A stretch of 64,000 nt of DNA from Acanthaster planci (GCF_001949145.1 NW_019091391.1:277596-341595), one strand, 5' to 3'; shown: positions 1 through 13,567, counted from the stretch's first letter. Notes: generated from the letters alone by a model not told the origin. Program-made: numbers and translations.

Positions 1-3000
1 AGGCATCGAAGTAATCCGAGGGGGCTCAGCACCAGTCCAAACGCTCAAGCTCGCATGCTAGTCTGGTGTCCCCCTAGGCTTCACCACGGTTTAAACCATC
101 CCCAGCACATGCATGTGTATCCGACCCTGCACGATTAAGAAATATTATTTCACCATCAGGCTGTGCACACACACACGCACACTAAATACAATGTCACATT
201 GACTATCCCTCCCTGGCTGGCCACAGCACAAAAAGCAAAGAAAAACCCAACAACCCAAAGGCCTGTTCCATTTTGCCAGGGTGGGGGGATAAGATATCAC
301 GACTGAGGGAATGTCCCCTCGGCCAACAAATTAAGCAGTGCTAACGCACAGGAGGGGCACTCATGCAGCTTCTCTGAGCACACCCACACTGGAATGCAGG
401 AACAACCTGTGCTCCCAGCCAGCGAATTGACTGCTGGATTGAAAGGCAGCCAAGTCGCGGATGAACAGGCCTGCATTATTCTCAGACCTTGCCCTTGTAA
501 TTGGTGGTTTTTTTTTTTATGATTAGAATCTGAATTACACAACGTTGCACTGGTGTTAAAAAGCTGAAACTGAGGGGCACCTGTCAAAACGGCAAACATG
601 ATTCTTAAATACCGCCCCCCCAAATCCATGTATTTATCAAAAAATTCAAACTGTTTTACTTTCTAATGATGCAATTAGAGGTAATTTGTTTATACGTTCA
701 TCAGATGAGGAAGTCACGGATAGAACATGTGGTTGGTCACAAAATGCTGACAACTTGGGGATGCCAATTTGATTTCTGCTAAACCAAGAAATGCAACATT
801 ATTCTAAAAATGGTAATACAAATAGTCATTGAAATGTGGATAATTATACTTAAAGTTGCAAGACAAAGAAAGAAATGTTGTTGACAAGGGTTTTCTTTAG
901 ACGGGAGGCGATGGTCCTTTTTTAAAGATGGCAAATTTGTCCAAGATAGCAAGTGGATATTTATGACTTTCTGTTTAGAAAGAATGATTTTTTGTGCCTA
1001 ACAGATTTCTCATATTTAACAGGCTTTAAACTTGCCTTTTTACACCAGTAGCTAAACATTTTTTTCAGAAACAAATGAAAAACAAAGTACACGTTCATTG
1101 AAAGAAGTGGGCAGAGGGGGAAAAAAAGGAGCAAAATGGGAGACCAGAAACTGCTTCATTTCTTTTACATGACCTAAAAAGTGGCCCCCTTGGACGCAAA
1201 TGTTCAAATATTTTTTCTATTAAAATATTTCCTATTAAAAACAGGCTCACTCATAGCACTCAAACTTCAGCTCCAAGCCCTGCTGAACCCAAGGGGTGCC
1301 AACAGAGGACCAAGCTACTGGGACGGACCATTTACAGTGCAGGGGAGAGGAGGTTGAGTTGTCAATGGAGGGGAAGATTTGGAGCTAACAAAATTGGGGG
1401 TATTTATAGCCCCACCAGGAAGTGGTGGGGGGGGGGAGGAAGTTGGTGGCTGTTGGTAATCTTGGCCTGGCTAGGCTGTGTTCTTGCCTCGGTGAAGGCA
1501 TCCCATATGCAAGGCGGATAAAAACAAACCAGGGATTTGGGTATTAGCCAACCGCTTGGGATGACTACATTGTGTATTGTAAGGTGTTCCAAAACACAGA
1601 TGTGGGCGAGTTGGGTTGTAAATTCTGGACAGGGACAAGTGTAAACTGGCCAGGGATGATGGGTGGTCAGACGAGGGCCGAATTGGGAACGTTGAAATCA
1701 ATCGAACTCTTTGGCTCGCAAATGTGCAACTGGCATTGATGTCAGTTCTTGTTTTGACTTTTTCAAGTTGATCTTTTTCTGTTAAGGAACAAAGCCAAGT
1801 ACAGGTAGCACTGCGAATGCTGGCTTCTTCTCATTTTTTTTGTTTTCATTACAGATGACTTGGCGTGAGTATTTTTTTGCGATGAGAGGATAAAAAGAAA
1901 GTCAGCTTCAAGTGACAATCAAGACATTTCCCAGAATGAAGAAATCAGATAAAACTACAAAGACATGTGTGTATGTACAAGTAATGCTTACTTGACTCAC
2001 CTTTACATGTATATTGATGCCTCTGACTGGTGTTCAAGTGGTAAGGTCTTGATTTTCAAATCCAATCTCTGCCGATGAATAAATAAACAACCAAAGATGC
2101 AATCAGTTGAGGGCCTGTATGGCTGAAACCGGCTGTACTGGTAAGACATTTCAATCATTCACTGTATGTGAACGCACAATGAGTGATTCTTCCTCCAGAT
2201 TGGCTAAAACACAGTCGTGGGAGGTCCAATGGGTTCGGCATATTCAGCCGCGTCTGAATTGCTTGGCTAGGGCAAGCAATAATGCATACTTCTGTGTGGG
2301 CTGGCCACAGCCTTCCTAGGGCCTACATGTGTGTGTGCTGGATGCGGCCCGTATACAAGTGATTTGGACATACAATGTAGCTGGGGTGAGACATGTCAGG
2401 ATCTTCTTTCCTGATTTCAGGATCTTTTCATCAGGATTTTAAAAAAATGATCCTTTTTTTTAAATCTGGCAAAACCCGAGTTTACTATAAAGGTGTTCTC
2501 ATGTATAAATGTTGGTACAAAAAAAAACCCAAACAAGGAATAGATATTTCCAGGGAAAGTATGAAAGTTCCAGGGATTACCTTTAGGCAAACACAAGCTG
2601 CTGCAGGCCCTAAGGCTCTGGTGATTATTTGAGGGACATTTCACTGTCCTCTAATCTCACCCCTGACACACCGTTCTGATTTTTTACTGCTCAAAGATGG
2701 AGTTTGGCATTTGACTTAACCCACTTGAGGACTACGGACTGGGCTGCGTGACATACACTTTACTTACACTGAACAGATAAAAATGAGCTATCAGTAGTGC
2801 TTAGGTATGCCTCTCACTTTTAACCCAGTCTCACACTTCACCCATTTCAATATCATTACTCGTGCTTTTTGGGTGAAGGGTAAAAACGCTGAGAAAGTTT
2901 TGACAAACCTTCATGCAACTACGATATCAGCAATGCTTTTAATTGTGAACACGTGTATACATGGTTGAAAAAGCATGGTACTCCTTGTGCAGTGTGTGAA

Positions 3001-3047
3001 CTTAAGTCTTCCACACAATGTACATGTACATGTACATGTAGGTGTGA
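1..3047. other. Non-coding stretch, left end
   Basis: No open frame here resembles a known protein, and none combines splice sites with protein-like composition. The stretch holds a short CA run near 165-181, a G run at about 1426-1436, several A/T runs, and a TACATGTA cluster at about 3016-3040. A weak tRNA-like B-box (ATTTTCAAATCC) lies near 2053 and is followed by an AAAT-type tail; it is too decayed to call a SINE. It is probably intron or intergenic DNA. Confidence 0.6.
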
Positions 3048-3459
3048 AGACACTTTGTGGACTTGCATAGGTCCACGCAACATTTTCCCTCTCTAAAACA
3101 AAAGATGACCACACAGTGCAGCTGATGATGATGTGAGGACTCGTACAGGTCCACGCAACCTTGTCCCCTATCCAACATCAAAAGATGACAACAAAGTGCA
3201 GATGGTGATGATGTGAGGACTCGTACAGGTCCACGCAGCCTTGTCCCCTATCCAAAATCAAAAGATGACAAGGTGCAGGTGGTGATGATAAGAAGACTTG
3301 TACAGGTCCACACAACCTTGTCCCCTATCCAAAATCAAAAGATGACCACAAGGTGCAGGTGGTGATGATAAGAAGACTTGTACAGGTCCACACAACCTTG
3401 TCCCCTATCCAAAATCAAAAGATGACCACAAGGTGCAGGTGGTGATGATGTGAGGACTC
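3048..3459. repeat. Tandem array, about 5 units of about 80 bp
   Basis: The core GTCCACGCAA (or GTCCACACAA) recurs at 3071, 3149, 3229, 3306 and 3386, a spacing of 77-80 bp. Each unit also carries CAAAAGATGAC, a GTGCAG block and GGTGATGAT. The two units nearest the right end are almost identical and the leftmost is the most diverged, as expected for a minisatellite growing from one side. No long frame spans the array. Confidence 0.9.
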
Positions 3460-3460
3460 G

Positions 3461-3740
3461 ACTTGAGTACAAGCTTATGACTCAAGTCTCAAAAAAGCAA
3501 AATTTTAGTTAGCTAGATACCTGTCACCCTAATTTATTTTCAGTATATCTAAATGAAAATAAAAATACCCAAAAAATGACATACATGTAGGTGTTTTAGT
3601 ATATTTTGTTCAAAAATTTGTGACTCAAATTGACTTGAGCTCGGTATTTGACTCGACACGACTGCACAAAGCGACTCAACTCGACTTCTTGACTTAATGA
3701 CTCGAGTCACAATGTTAAAATGACTCGACTCGAGTCACCA
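3461..3740. repeat. Degenerate GACTCGA/GACTTGA-rich repeat
   Basis: Variants of TGACTCGA, TGACTTGA and ACTCGAGTCA recur many times on both strands, most densely at 3620-3740. The units are unevenly spaced, so this is a degenerate short repeat and not a clean tandem array. It directly abuts the 80-bp array on its left. Confidence 0.6.
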
Positions 3741-6700
3741 AATTTTGAGACCCGCCACAACACTGAAGTGTAATCGCAGTGTGAGTAAAATGAGTTTCTT
3801 CCCTGATTTTTCAAACAATGCAATTTAAGCAAAGAGAATGTCTCCTACAAGCAAGCAACGCTTTAATGGGCATTTGCATATAGTGATGTACTCATACACG
3901 AACATGTCTACATTGTCAGTGGATGTGCTACCTTCTATAAAACCTTGAGCATGAGTACAGGAACAAAGATGGCAAGGCATTGGGACTAAACGATGTCATC
4001 CAAGCATGTAAGATGCTGCCCAATCGGCTCCACTTGGAACCTGTGATGCGCAGGAGCCTTTAAAGAATCTATTATCCGCTGACCCTGATTTGTTCAATTA
4101 CACTCCGGTGAGCGACAGACCTGGGAAAAGGACGGGCGGGCTGAAGCTGCCGGAGTATCGATGACGAGACAAACGTGCCAGGAATACGCACTTGCTGCGG
4201 CCACATTAGACAGCGTTAACTTAAAAGATATGCACTGTGTGCAGCAGTAATAACATTACCAACAGGCCTGGAAGCTCAAGCACATGCTTAAGTAAAAAAA
4301 AAAAAAAACAGAAACAGAAGGAAAAAAATTACAGGGGTTCTCGTACTTCAACTGCCAATTTAAAATCTTCAATTTTACTAAGGAAATTTCAATATCATAA
4401 TTCCTCTTTTAGATTTTTCGATCATTTATTTCCCCCATTTCTGATCCGAAGCATCCAAAAAACCTTACAGTACGGTATGTCCCCAGCAAAATCTGTTCAG
4501 GCACTTCCCTTATTAAAATCTGTCACAAATTGAAATAAAAATAAACAAACCCGGGGTCTGGACCCCTCACAGGCATGCTACTCACATTTCTATTTGGATG
4601 TCACTTCCCAGACACCTGTGAAATATTGGTGTGCTCACTTGGTTCAAGGGTGGGACGTTTACATGTTTTAGCATTTCAACGGTACGGGAAATATTTTCAA
4701 ATTACACGTAAATTCCCACCCTCAGTTCAAATGCATTAAATACTAACGACAATACTGACAGTGCACACAACAGAAAGATAGACTGGCAACAATTTAAACC
4801 TGATCATCTTCCACTTTGTGGTTTATTTGGTTCAACAAGGAGCCTACTTTACTTATGATGATGGCAAACTGTTGTTATTTCTTTCATTCCGACATGCAAG
4901 AATTCCGCATCCAATTATCGGACAACAGAGGAAAGATGCACAAAGTGGAACAAAGGACAATCCCATCACAATGTGACCGAGTGAGAATTGGCAACTACGG
5001 CAACGGATCAGGTATTAAAAAAATATCTCGCGCGGGAGCCCTGTAGTAATGAACAGTGCTTTTTACTGACCAGTGGAAACTTGATACTGGATACCGGGGA
5101 AACTACTGGTTACCGGTACGGTCGACAGCTACTGAGATGGAGGTAGTGGCAGAGAACAATATACAGGCAGGTTGCTTTAAATATCCAATGCCAACCAAGT
5201 TTGTTAATCAGGGGAATAATCTACCTGGCAAATGCGGAAGATCTCAATCAGAAAAATAATTTTATGTAGGGAAAAATTCCGTGTAAACAACTTGCACCAT
5301 GTAAAACTTGAGTGTTTTTGTGGGTGTTCTTATTCAGAACGGACTCAACAGTGACTTTAAAATGAAGCATCGAACAAAAAAGGCACTGCAATTTGTGAGA
5401 AATCATTCAATTCAAAGAACAGATGACAGTTTGTTCATCGTAAGGAAATGCTGAAAAAAAATTAACTCCTCAATACCTTCATGCATATTTATTTTCCAAA
5501 CAGCACTGCTTTCAACTTTTTTTTGCTTGTGATTTGATCCTTTGCACCATGTGCAGCACAAACATTTTCAAAATGTCATGCAGTATTACATGTCTTGATA
5601 TTTTGATTAATGGCTATGAATCTAATCATCGACTCAGTGCCATTAAATTTCTTTTCCTGAGGAGGAAAAAAACCTATTGTGACTGGATATCCCGAATGCT
5701 CAATGTTTTTACCTATTCCCTCGTGCGAGCGCAAAACTGAATTTATTCAATTCTTGTCATCATGCCTATGACCAGATTTTGAAATTAGACTCAATTCCAT
5801 CATGTGACGGTACCTGTACCTTCCCCCCCCGGAATATTACCCATGTGCTTAGAGCTCCTAGTTAATAGTTGAGGTCGGATCATTTTTCCCGTGTACGTGC
5901 GCTGCTTGCTGTAGTCAATGTGTGTCGTTTATGCGGCTGCCGTTTATGCACGGCCACCGGTGAATGGCCCGTGGATATTTAAGCGGGGGGGGGGTGTGAG
6001 AATGCAACCTGTCATGAAGAATCATTTGGGTGATGATTGGCATTGATCCTGTTGATTACAATCGACGGGCACTGGATATGTGCACATATGTGGGTTGACA
6101 AATGCTTTCCTGGTTTTCATGACAGGTTATTTCCCCCCCCCCCACGGCATCCGATCACCTTTTTGATATACACACAGTGATATTTACCGGTATATGTACG
6201 TTGTCATGCAAATTTTCATTCCATACGGGGGAACGAAGAGAGTAACAAATATCACCAGTAGAATGAGGAGAGGGACTTGGAATTTTATGCGGGCTTCTTG
6301 TCCTCAAGTCAGTGCTGTTGTGTTTCAGCGGAAAACAAATAAATTTGGTTACATTGGATGGAAGTTCATGCTTGGGTCCTTTACACTGTGTATGAGAGAT
6401 GTAAAACCATAAACCGGAATAAACGCTTTTGCAGGCTATGTCAATTGTTCATTTGGTGTTTGCTGAGCTTTAGAATGCGAGAAAATCTTTGGCAGAAAGT
6501 TTGGGTGTTAATCCACTTGAAAATGGCATGAAATGATGAATATAGATTCATTCATGGAAAAAGCTATAAATTAGAATGTACATAAGAATGATCTATAGAT
6601 AAAAATAGAAATTCTATTGGAAGGTTTTGAGGCAGGAAATACAGAAAATGTAAAGTTTAATTTTAAAAAAAATATATAAATGTAAGATTTAATTTACAGT

Positions 6701-7840
6701 GTTTGATGGCTTGTAATTGGCTCCAATGCAGTTCATTCCCACACAGATAATTTCTGAATGGATCAGACGGTGGTAATTTAAGAACATCAGAATCTTTGGG
6801 AAAAAAGAAACTAGAAATAACGTGTGAATTCCTGCAAAAGCTCCCTGGCATGCCTAGTCTGCTGTCTTCATTGCAAAACTACAGTACCTGCACAATAACT
6901 TGTAAATGGCAACTCCGTCCATTTCTCGACAACATCTCCGCTCTCTCCCAAAAGTGACTGAAATGGTCACGGTTGTTTACAGATTTCTCCCAGAAAGCTG
7001 ATCTGCCCGGTCCAAGTGCTGAATCGGACACTTAATACCTTGCACGAAGGCAAAGCAGCGACTTTTTTTCCCCCGCCGAAATTTTGTCTTTCCCGTCTTC
7101 TTCTGAGTTCTTGTTGATCAGTACATTATGACGTTAGGGGGAATCGTCTACTGAATGGTGCTGGGTCCATCTCTACTTTGGGCCGATCAGGTTTCTTGGG
7201 GTGCAGTACATGTATCTGGTTGTTCTCATTACGCTAATGCTTGGCTACTCTCCAACACGGCTCAACATTGTGCAATGTCGGTTACCGTACCTTCAGGCAG
7301 ATACCAGTCAGTAACATCTTTCAAAAAAATTCCCTCGTTTGACCAAACAAAAATTAATCAATAAAATTGAAAGCATAACTACTGTAATAACCAATCTGTG
7401 TTTGCAATGATTGTTTATTTTTTCAATTGATGAAGTCGTGAACTGTGACCATGAAATGCCTTTTTTGTTCACATTAACTGAAAAACCTCCCTAAAATCTG
7501 CAAATGAAGGCCGCTCCAAATGTGATAAACCGCACTTACCCACACACTAATGACCAACATACACACTGTGCATACATGTACATGTAAAAACCCTGTACGT
7601 GTAGGCTGATATTAACGGTTTTCCAGCTTCCATCTGGCTTTAACATAAATCTACCAGTATATTCTGGCTTGAGATGGCATTTTCTGTGAAAATCGCATCG
7701 GTGCGCATAGTCCACTCCTCAGCCATCGTCTTAAACTGGGTACATAGTGGTTGGTTTGTGCCGGCTTGATTTTTACCGTCTGGCCGAAACAGTATATCAT
7801 GAGTTTAATCATGCAGCCTAAGCAAGGCGAAGCAAACAAG

Positions 7841-7872
<32 letters not shown>

Positions 7873-8208
7873 AGGGCGCGCGAAGAGCGAGGATGTACAC
7901 CCCTTGAGGGGATCAATTCACAACCCACAGGTAGAGGGGGATGGGGTAATGACATCGTCAATGTCGATTGATGTGATATCGATACCGCAGCAGTGCTGTT
8001 TAGGAAGCAACAGCTGTGATCCCAAATTCTGTGATACATGTAGTTGAATTCTTGAGTCTCTTGTAGGGAATAAAATAGCAAACTGGGAGATGAAAACAAC
8101 TGTTCAACTTTTCCCAAGAAGTTTATTTTCCCCTTAATTTTACAACAGAGTGAAGTGATGAACTGGTGTAGCTATTCAAAATATGGCAGAGCTAAGTCAA
8201 ATCAAGTT
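3741..8208. other. Non-coding stretch with simple repeats
   Basis: No coding exon can be supported. There is an A run near 4293-4309, a C8 near 5822, and an inverted-repeat structure at 5985-6143 listed separately. A GA dinucleotide run lies at about 7846-7872; it creates the apparent Arg-Glu and Ser-Leu repeats in frames on both strands, which are not genes. Confidence 0.6.
5985..6143. repeat. Short inverted repeat with G-run/C-run ends
   Basis: A G10 run (5985-5994) followed by AACCTGTCATGAA (6006-6018) is mirrored by TTCATGACAGGTT (6116-6128) and a C11 run (6133-6143). The 13-bp arms are perfect. They enclose about 97 bp with no gene. It could be a small foldback element or a chance hairpin. 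Confidence 0.5.
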
Positions 8209-8374
8209 GATGCAATGCAATGCAACGGAATTCAATGCAATGCAATGTAATGCAACGGAGTTCAATTCAATGCAATGCAATGCAACGGAATTCAATGCAA
8301 TGCAATGCAACGGAATTCAATTCAATGCAATGCAATGCAACACAAGCGATGCAATGCAATGCAATACAATTCAG
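8209..8374. repeat. Pentamer-based tandem array (TGCAA)n with CGGAATTCAA inserts
   Basis: The stretch is built almost wholly from TGCAA pentamers broken by CGGAATTCAA or CGGAGTTCAA, giving a higher-order unit of roughly 25-35 bp. Frames of 72 and 86 codons pass through it only because the unit lacks stops. It is a minisatellite, not a gene. Confidence 0.9.
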
Positions 8375-11300
8375 GTTTATTTTGAAACACCAAAGAAGTC
8401 CGAAGATAATACATTTGGTTTACATGTGCATAAAATAACATAAGACATTTAAACCAAAAAAATAAATAAATAAATAAATAAGTGAATCATTGACGGAATT
8501 GGAAAAGCTTCGCATCAGGGAGTCCTCGTTTTCATTTTTCAACTGTTCAAAATTGGCATGAATTCCTGAAAGAACATTGTAAAAATGTGATAAGTTACAA
8601 TGAGAGAGCGATGCCTGTCAGATGCCAGGTACAAGTAATTTTGGTTCACTACTGTCAACATCACAACAGAAAGTCCTTCAGACATATATGTGCTGGGGAA
8701 GAAACAAAATTGATGAATGTGATGTTGAGACTCAAACCCATTCAGACTGAAATCACGAAATTACCGGGTTTTGAAAGTGCTTACCCTCACATTTCAGTGA
8801 CTCCAATCTCCACTGGAATATTACTACTTGTATATGTATCAGGAAGATATTGACAAGTGTGACAGATCGCACAGCCAACTACCAACCTGCCACTCATTTA
8901 TTTAAATGATCCTTCTCCTCTTGGCAAGGAGCAGTTTTTAGAAAAAATCACCCAGAGCTAACCGAATCAAAAGAGAAAAAGGACAGAGAGAGAGAGAAAA
9001 AATCAAGTTGAGGATGCAGCCACAAATTGTCTAGACTCCAATACCAGTCACTACTGCAGACTAAGGCCGAGTAGAGCAAGAGATTTCACGCTGTCGTTTA
9101 AATGACTAGGACGAGTCTAGGGACCTGGCGAGCTGGCGCTGTAGGGACTCTGAGAGTCGATGGCCAGTGCTACACTGGATCAGCTTCGATTCCATCAAGC
9201 GGCAGTGTTCACCGTCGCATCATCCCCCCCTGCCCAATTGCACGCTGTAAACCCCTCGATGTTTGGAATGCACACAGTATAAATAAAGGCTCGCGGCATT
9301 TTCAAACCCCCTGGTGGAAAGGAGAAAAAAAAAATTCTGCTGAAATGTCATACTCGGGCAAATTGGTACCGTCTAACCGAATCACAACTAACAGATTCAC
9401 TGGCGCATCTGCATAATGCTCCTTCGCATTTGGATTTTCTTTCCTTACCGACCATTAAAAGTGTGGAACCTTTTTTAAGTTGGTGTCGATTTCAAAGTGA
9501 GACAGAAGTGATGTCTTGAGGCTGTTTGCAACTGATCAGATCGTTTTACTAATAATCAACAGAGTCTGGTGACAGTTGTTTTTTGCAGCCTGCACAAACT
9601 TCATACAGACACTCTTTCTGACTTGCCACCTTTTAGCCAAATCTTGGTCAGCAGATTTATGTTTCTGTAAAGGAGAAACCAGCAGGGCGCCAGTCACGAG
9701 TGACGCACTACACCATGTCTTCTTGGTTGGTAAGTCACTTTGGCTAAGCAAATACTTTCTGTGGTTTGGCTGTGTCTGAATTACCGAAGTACTTGGCTGA
9801 GTGATTTGAATTTTACCCAAGAGTCTATGCTTACGGCTATGGCTAATTTCAATACCGGTGTGCATAATTTGAAGCCGCAGCCAAGTAACTCACATTCAAC
9901 CTCGACATCGTTCCTGGCTTTGCAAACTCTACGAGACTGTCCCCTGGACTTCAATGCTCGGATCTGAGAAGATGGTCCACAGATTTGATTCCCAGTGGTC
10001 ACCCCTTATGATTGCCCAGAGTTATCTATGGCAGATGACTCTCCTGAGATGACCACGGTATTGCCATGACCGTCACCCAATACTTAGTTAACTGATCTTG
10101 AAATGTCAGGGATTTTGTAGGATGCAAGGACTTTCTCCATTAAGTCATTTCAGGGTCGAGATTGACCAATGATAAAAATAGCTGAAAACAGCTCAAAAAG
10201 GCATAAAGACGCAATCTCTCATACTTTTGCACACAGCCAGTGAGGAAAAAAAGCTGAAATCCAAAACAGAAAAAGCTGAAATCAGCTAAAAAGCTGAGAA
10301 ATCTCACCCGTCATTTTCAGAATGAAGAATACATGAACTTGCCAGGGAATGTATCAGATACAAGTACCCAATTTAACTGGAAATGCTTGATATCCATGAA
10401 CATGTACCTTAGATGTATCTTCAAATGTAAGCCAACTCTTAAGGTACCGGGTATCAGGCACAAATTAAAGAAAGTTCCTCGAAAAGCGAAAGACAACCAT
10501 ACAAATAAAAACAAAGTAACAGCCGCCTCACCACAATTACAGAAACGTTCCTGGTTAATGTACATATACATTGTACGAAGTACAAGTACATCTACATCTA
10601 CACATTTCCTAGAATCACCAGTTCACTATGAAAACACAAAACAAAACCCCAGAAACTTGAGCATAAAAAAATTGTCCACCACTGTTTTGGAGTCACATGA
10701 TACATGTGTACCTGTATACATGTGCACAAATCTGCCAAAGACTAAATTTGAAAAATATGAGTTCCGTGGACCCTGATTAGAACATGCGTTGTTAATCAGT
10801 CTTGGAACTGGCAACAAGTCTTACAATGACGCTTAATTTCGTAACACGGCAATGGCCAGTCTTGGAAATTCATGATGTCAAATTCTGCCCAACAACACAC
10901 ATCAATATTTAACCAGAGTAGCACGGACGACTAACTGCCTACATTTTGGCATGGTGTAATTTACTTTGTGGAATGTCTTGCAGCCCACGGCAGTCACAAG
11001 AATTCAACAGTCGGGCAGGGAAAAAAGTTTTAATTTTTTCACAACATTTGGCAAACATGTTTACGGCAGCTGGACAACTCACTGCCAGCAAACAACTGCG
11101 CGTCGACCAAAAATATCCCCCCACCTCCGAAGGTTAAATTTATCTTCGACGGGGAAATGCCACAGGATTGAATCTTCCATACCCGACATTTAGAGCTCTG
11201 GGCATCCGATACGCTTCTGATGATCCTAGTGTTTTATTGCTCTCCAGGTTGGATTACTTGGATGATTAAAAAGCATGTGTCTGAGCTTTTCAAGTCTTTG

Positions 11301-11717
11301 TCCGTAAAAAGCCACCACAATGGAACATGTTTAATGCAGTTCTCGTAAATGTTCCTGTGTGTCCCATTTAAATCTGATTATCAATACATATTGTACCATT
11401 TGAAGGGCATTTTGGTTCCTTTTTGGGTTTTTATTAATGCAAAATTGCATATTGTATTCATGAGCAAATGTGATACCCTCCAAGACAGCCAGCTCAGCGT
11501 CACGGCTATTTCTAAATGAAACTTGGCCAGAATTTTGGATGTTTTGCTGTCTTAAAGTTTTCCTGTACGACCCTAATATAGTCCCAAATCCTTTGATTTT
11601 AATTTGAGCTTGTACATGTACATCATGCTCACCCTAGGGGGGGTTAGGGTTAATTTTTTCAGTTCATGAAAGCAAGCCAATGAGCACCGTCTTCTCAAAT
11701 ATTATCAATATAAAATT
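8375..11717. other. Non-coding stretch
   Basis: No supported exon. An AAAT run lies at about 8456-8481, just right of the pentamer array. Short AAAAGCTGAAA-type units recur at about 10182-10300. The longest open frame (10333-10776, + strand) has no recognisable domain and ends in a TACATGTA-rich patch, so I do not call it. Confidence 0.55.
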
Positions 11718-11855
11718 TGGGGTTCACAGTATGAACAAAACCGCCCCGCAATGAAGAGTCAACCTGCTATGACATCATAGCAACAGCACCCTCATTAGTC
11801 AGCAAAATCATCAAACTGTCCTGTATTTATAAAAAGTGCACTTTTCAGTAAGACG
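11718..11855. repeat. Dispersed repeat, copy A
   Basis: This copy shares blocks in the same order with 24005-24147: GGGTTCACA-like start, ATCATAGCAACAGC, CCCTCA, and a right end AAAAAGTGCACTTTTCA. The two copies differ at many positions, so they are old. There are no clear terminal repeats and no coding capacity. Confidence 0.55.
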
Positions 11856-12399
11856 AAACACAAGAAATCAGCTCAGATGATTTTCTTGCAATTTAGAGGA
11901 TTTGAAAGGTGCAAAAAAACACATCCCCAAAGTGAGATCACATCATGGTCCATTAAGTCCAAAATGTCCTGAAACTTCTCACATCAAAACACTGATTTTT
12001 ACAGTAAAACGTTTTAGAGGATCAAGGACTGTACTCACCATCCCAGTCACTTCGATGAACCCTTCCCGCTTCATTTGTGACTTGCGACAGTTCAATTTGT
12101 GAAAACAAAATAGTGGACCTCTTGTGAACAACACTCTTTTCAATTTTTTTTGGGGGGGGTTCTGACTGGTAAAACATACATGTACAGAGCCATCAGGGTA
12201 ATTAACCTCCTTCGGTAACACTTCTGTACGCTTGATAAATCACCACTGAAGCCAAGAAAAAGTTAATGGTCTTCCCACGCAAATTGTACTCTCGGCCAAA
12301 AAAAAAAAAAAATCTGTGCGATGATACAAAAGAAAGCCACTAACTGTGCCATGTATACAGCAAGCAAACTGAAAGCACGGAAAAATAACTGCTCTGAGG
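11856..12399. other. Non-coding stretch
   Basis: I see no coding exon or repeat family here. An A14 run lies at about 12299-12312, just left of the CpG-rich block. Confidence 0.5.
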
Positions 12400-12860
12400 C
12401 TTGTCCTTTCTGATCTGCGTTTTTCATCTTCCGCGCGCCCGTGTGTGTATTCCACTTCAGACTGGCACGGGCTAACCTTGTGTCACCAGAATTTAATATC
12501 AACCTTCCTTGCGCCGATCAATTTTCTGGTTCTCTTGGGCCGCTGTCAAGCACCAGGTAGAAAGGAAGAGTGGAGGGAAAGGGGATCGGGGAGCATGGAC
12601 AGGCAAGTATATGTACGTGTCCCCACAAACAGCAGTGCCGACGTTAAATTTATGTGACACTGTGATTGGTTACAGGGGCACTGGTACGGTACCCGCTCGA
12701 CTGGGGAAGGCGCGGCGAAATGAAATCAACAGCTGACGTTGGAGGGTAAGATGATGAGATTGATCATGTCGCGCACGCGCCGGGAACGCGTTGCCAAATA
12801 CTGCTTGTAATCTGTCGCGCGTTCGATAAAAATTGCCTAATTGAGCACATGCAGACAGCA
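12400..12860. promoter_or_regulatory. CpG-rich promoter-like block
   Basis: CpG density rises sharply here against CpG-poor surroundings, most of all at 12690-12830. Visible motifs are an NRF1-like GCGCACGCGCC at about 12772, an inverted CCAAT box (GATTGGTT) near 12663, and a CRE-like TGACGT near 12734. A donor-like GGAGG|GTAAGA lies at 12746 on the + strand. The motifs fit a CpG promoter, but no exon can be tied to it. It could be an alternative promoter of a gene crossing the region or of a non-coding RNA. Confidence 0.35.
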
Positions 12861-13567
12861 CTTCAGCTCAGTAACACTTCCTAGATGGAAGAAACAATTA
12901 GAACCAAAACCTGTAAGATCTGGCCGAATGGGAAGAATAAGCAGGAATAAATCTGAAATGGAAAAGGGGCAATCTTCATAAAGGAAAAGCCATTATCTCT
13001 TACTACAGTGTATCTTATTTCTTTAACTGAGTAGTTTCTTGTATCAGGCCCTCCAGATGTTTTTTTGGTCAGGTTTTTTATTTATCACAGAGCTTTAAAG
13101 CATGTGAGCTTTCCTTTTCTTTATTATCTATTCAGTCAAACAAAGGGAATAAAAACATACAAAAGACAAAAGGTTGGGGCTTACAAAAGTAAAACTATTA
13201 GAGTTATCAGTAAACCCATCATTCCGCATCTCGGCCATAACAACACGTGCCTTTACATATACCATCCAATGTACCTGTTAACATGTTCATAACAAACTTC
13301 CAGCAATCTTGAAGTGCAGTACCTGTAATTCGTACCATACCTGTACGAGCACAAACCGTTGTGCGCCTGGGTGTCTCACTCATTTCGGAATGAAACTGCG
13401 AGCCGAACACATCACAAGTTTCATGACATCAATCCTGACGGATTACAAGCAGTATCAAAAGTGAGAAAAGTCCCGGGTCCTCACCAATACAAATGTAAAC
13501 GCCCTTGTGAAAACCTTTCCCCTAAACACAATTTCCAGTTGACAACCCTGTCTGAGTTCCTGTTAGG
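12861..13567. other. Non-coding stretch
   Basis: No coding exon, RNA gene or clear repeat is visible. The + frame that starts at 13359 runs into the SINE that follows and is not a gene. Confidence 0.5.

Noticed and set aside
7751-8117. Overlapping frames with Arg-Glu or Ser-Leu runs
   Set aside because: The runs come from a GA dinucleotide microsatellite and the frames show no domain.
10333-10776. 147-codon + frame
   Set aside because: No recognisable domain, no splice signals that fit, and its end lies in TACAT-type low-complexity sequence.
11634-11655. GGTTAGGGTTA telomere-like sequence (also near 48593)
   Set aside because: Only about one and a half repeat units, so not an interstitial telomere array.
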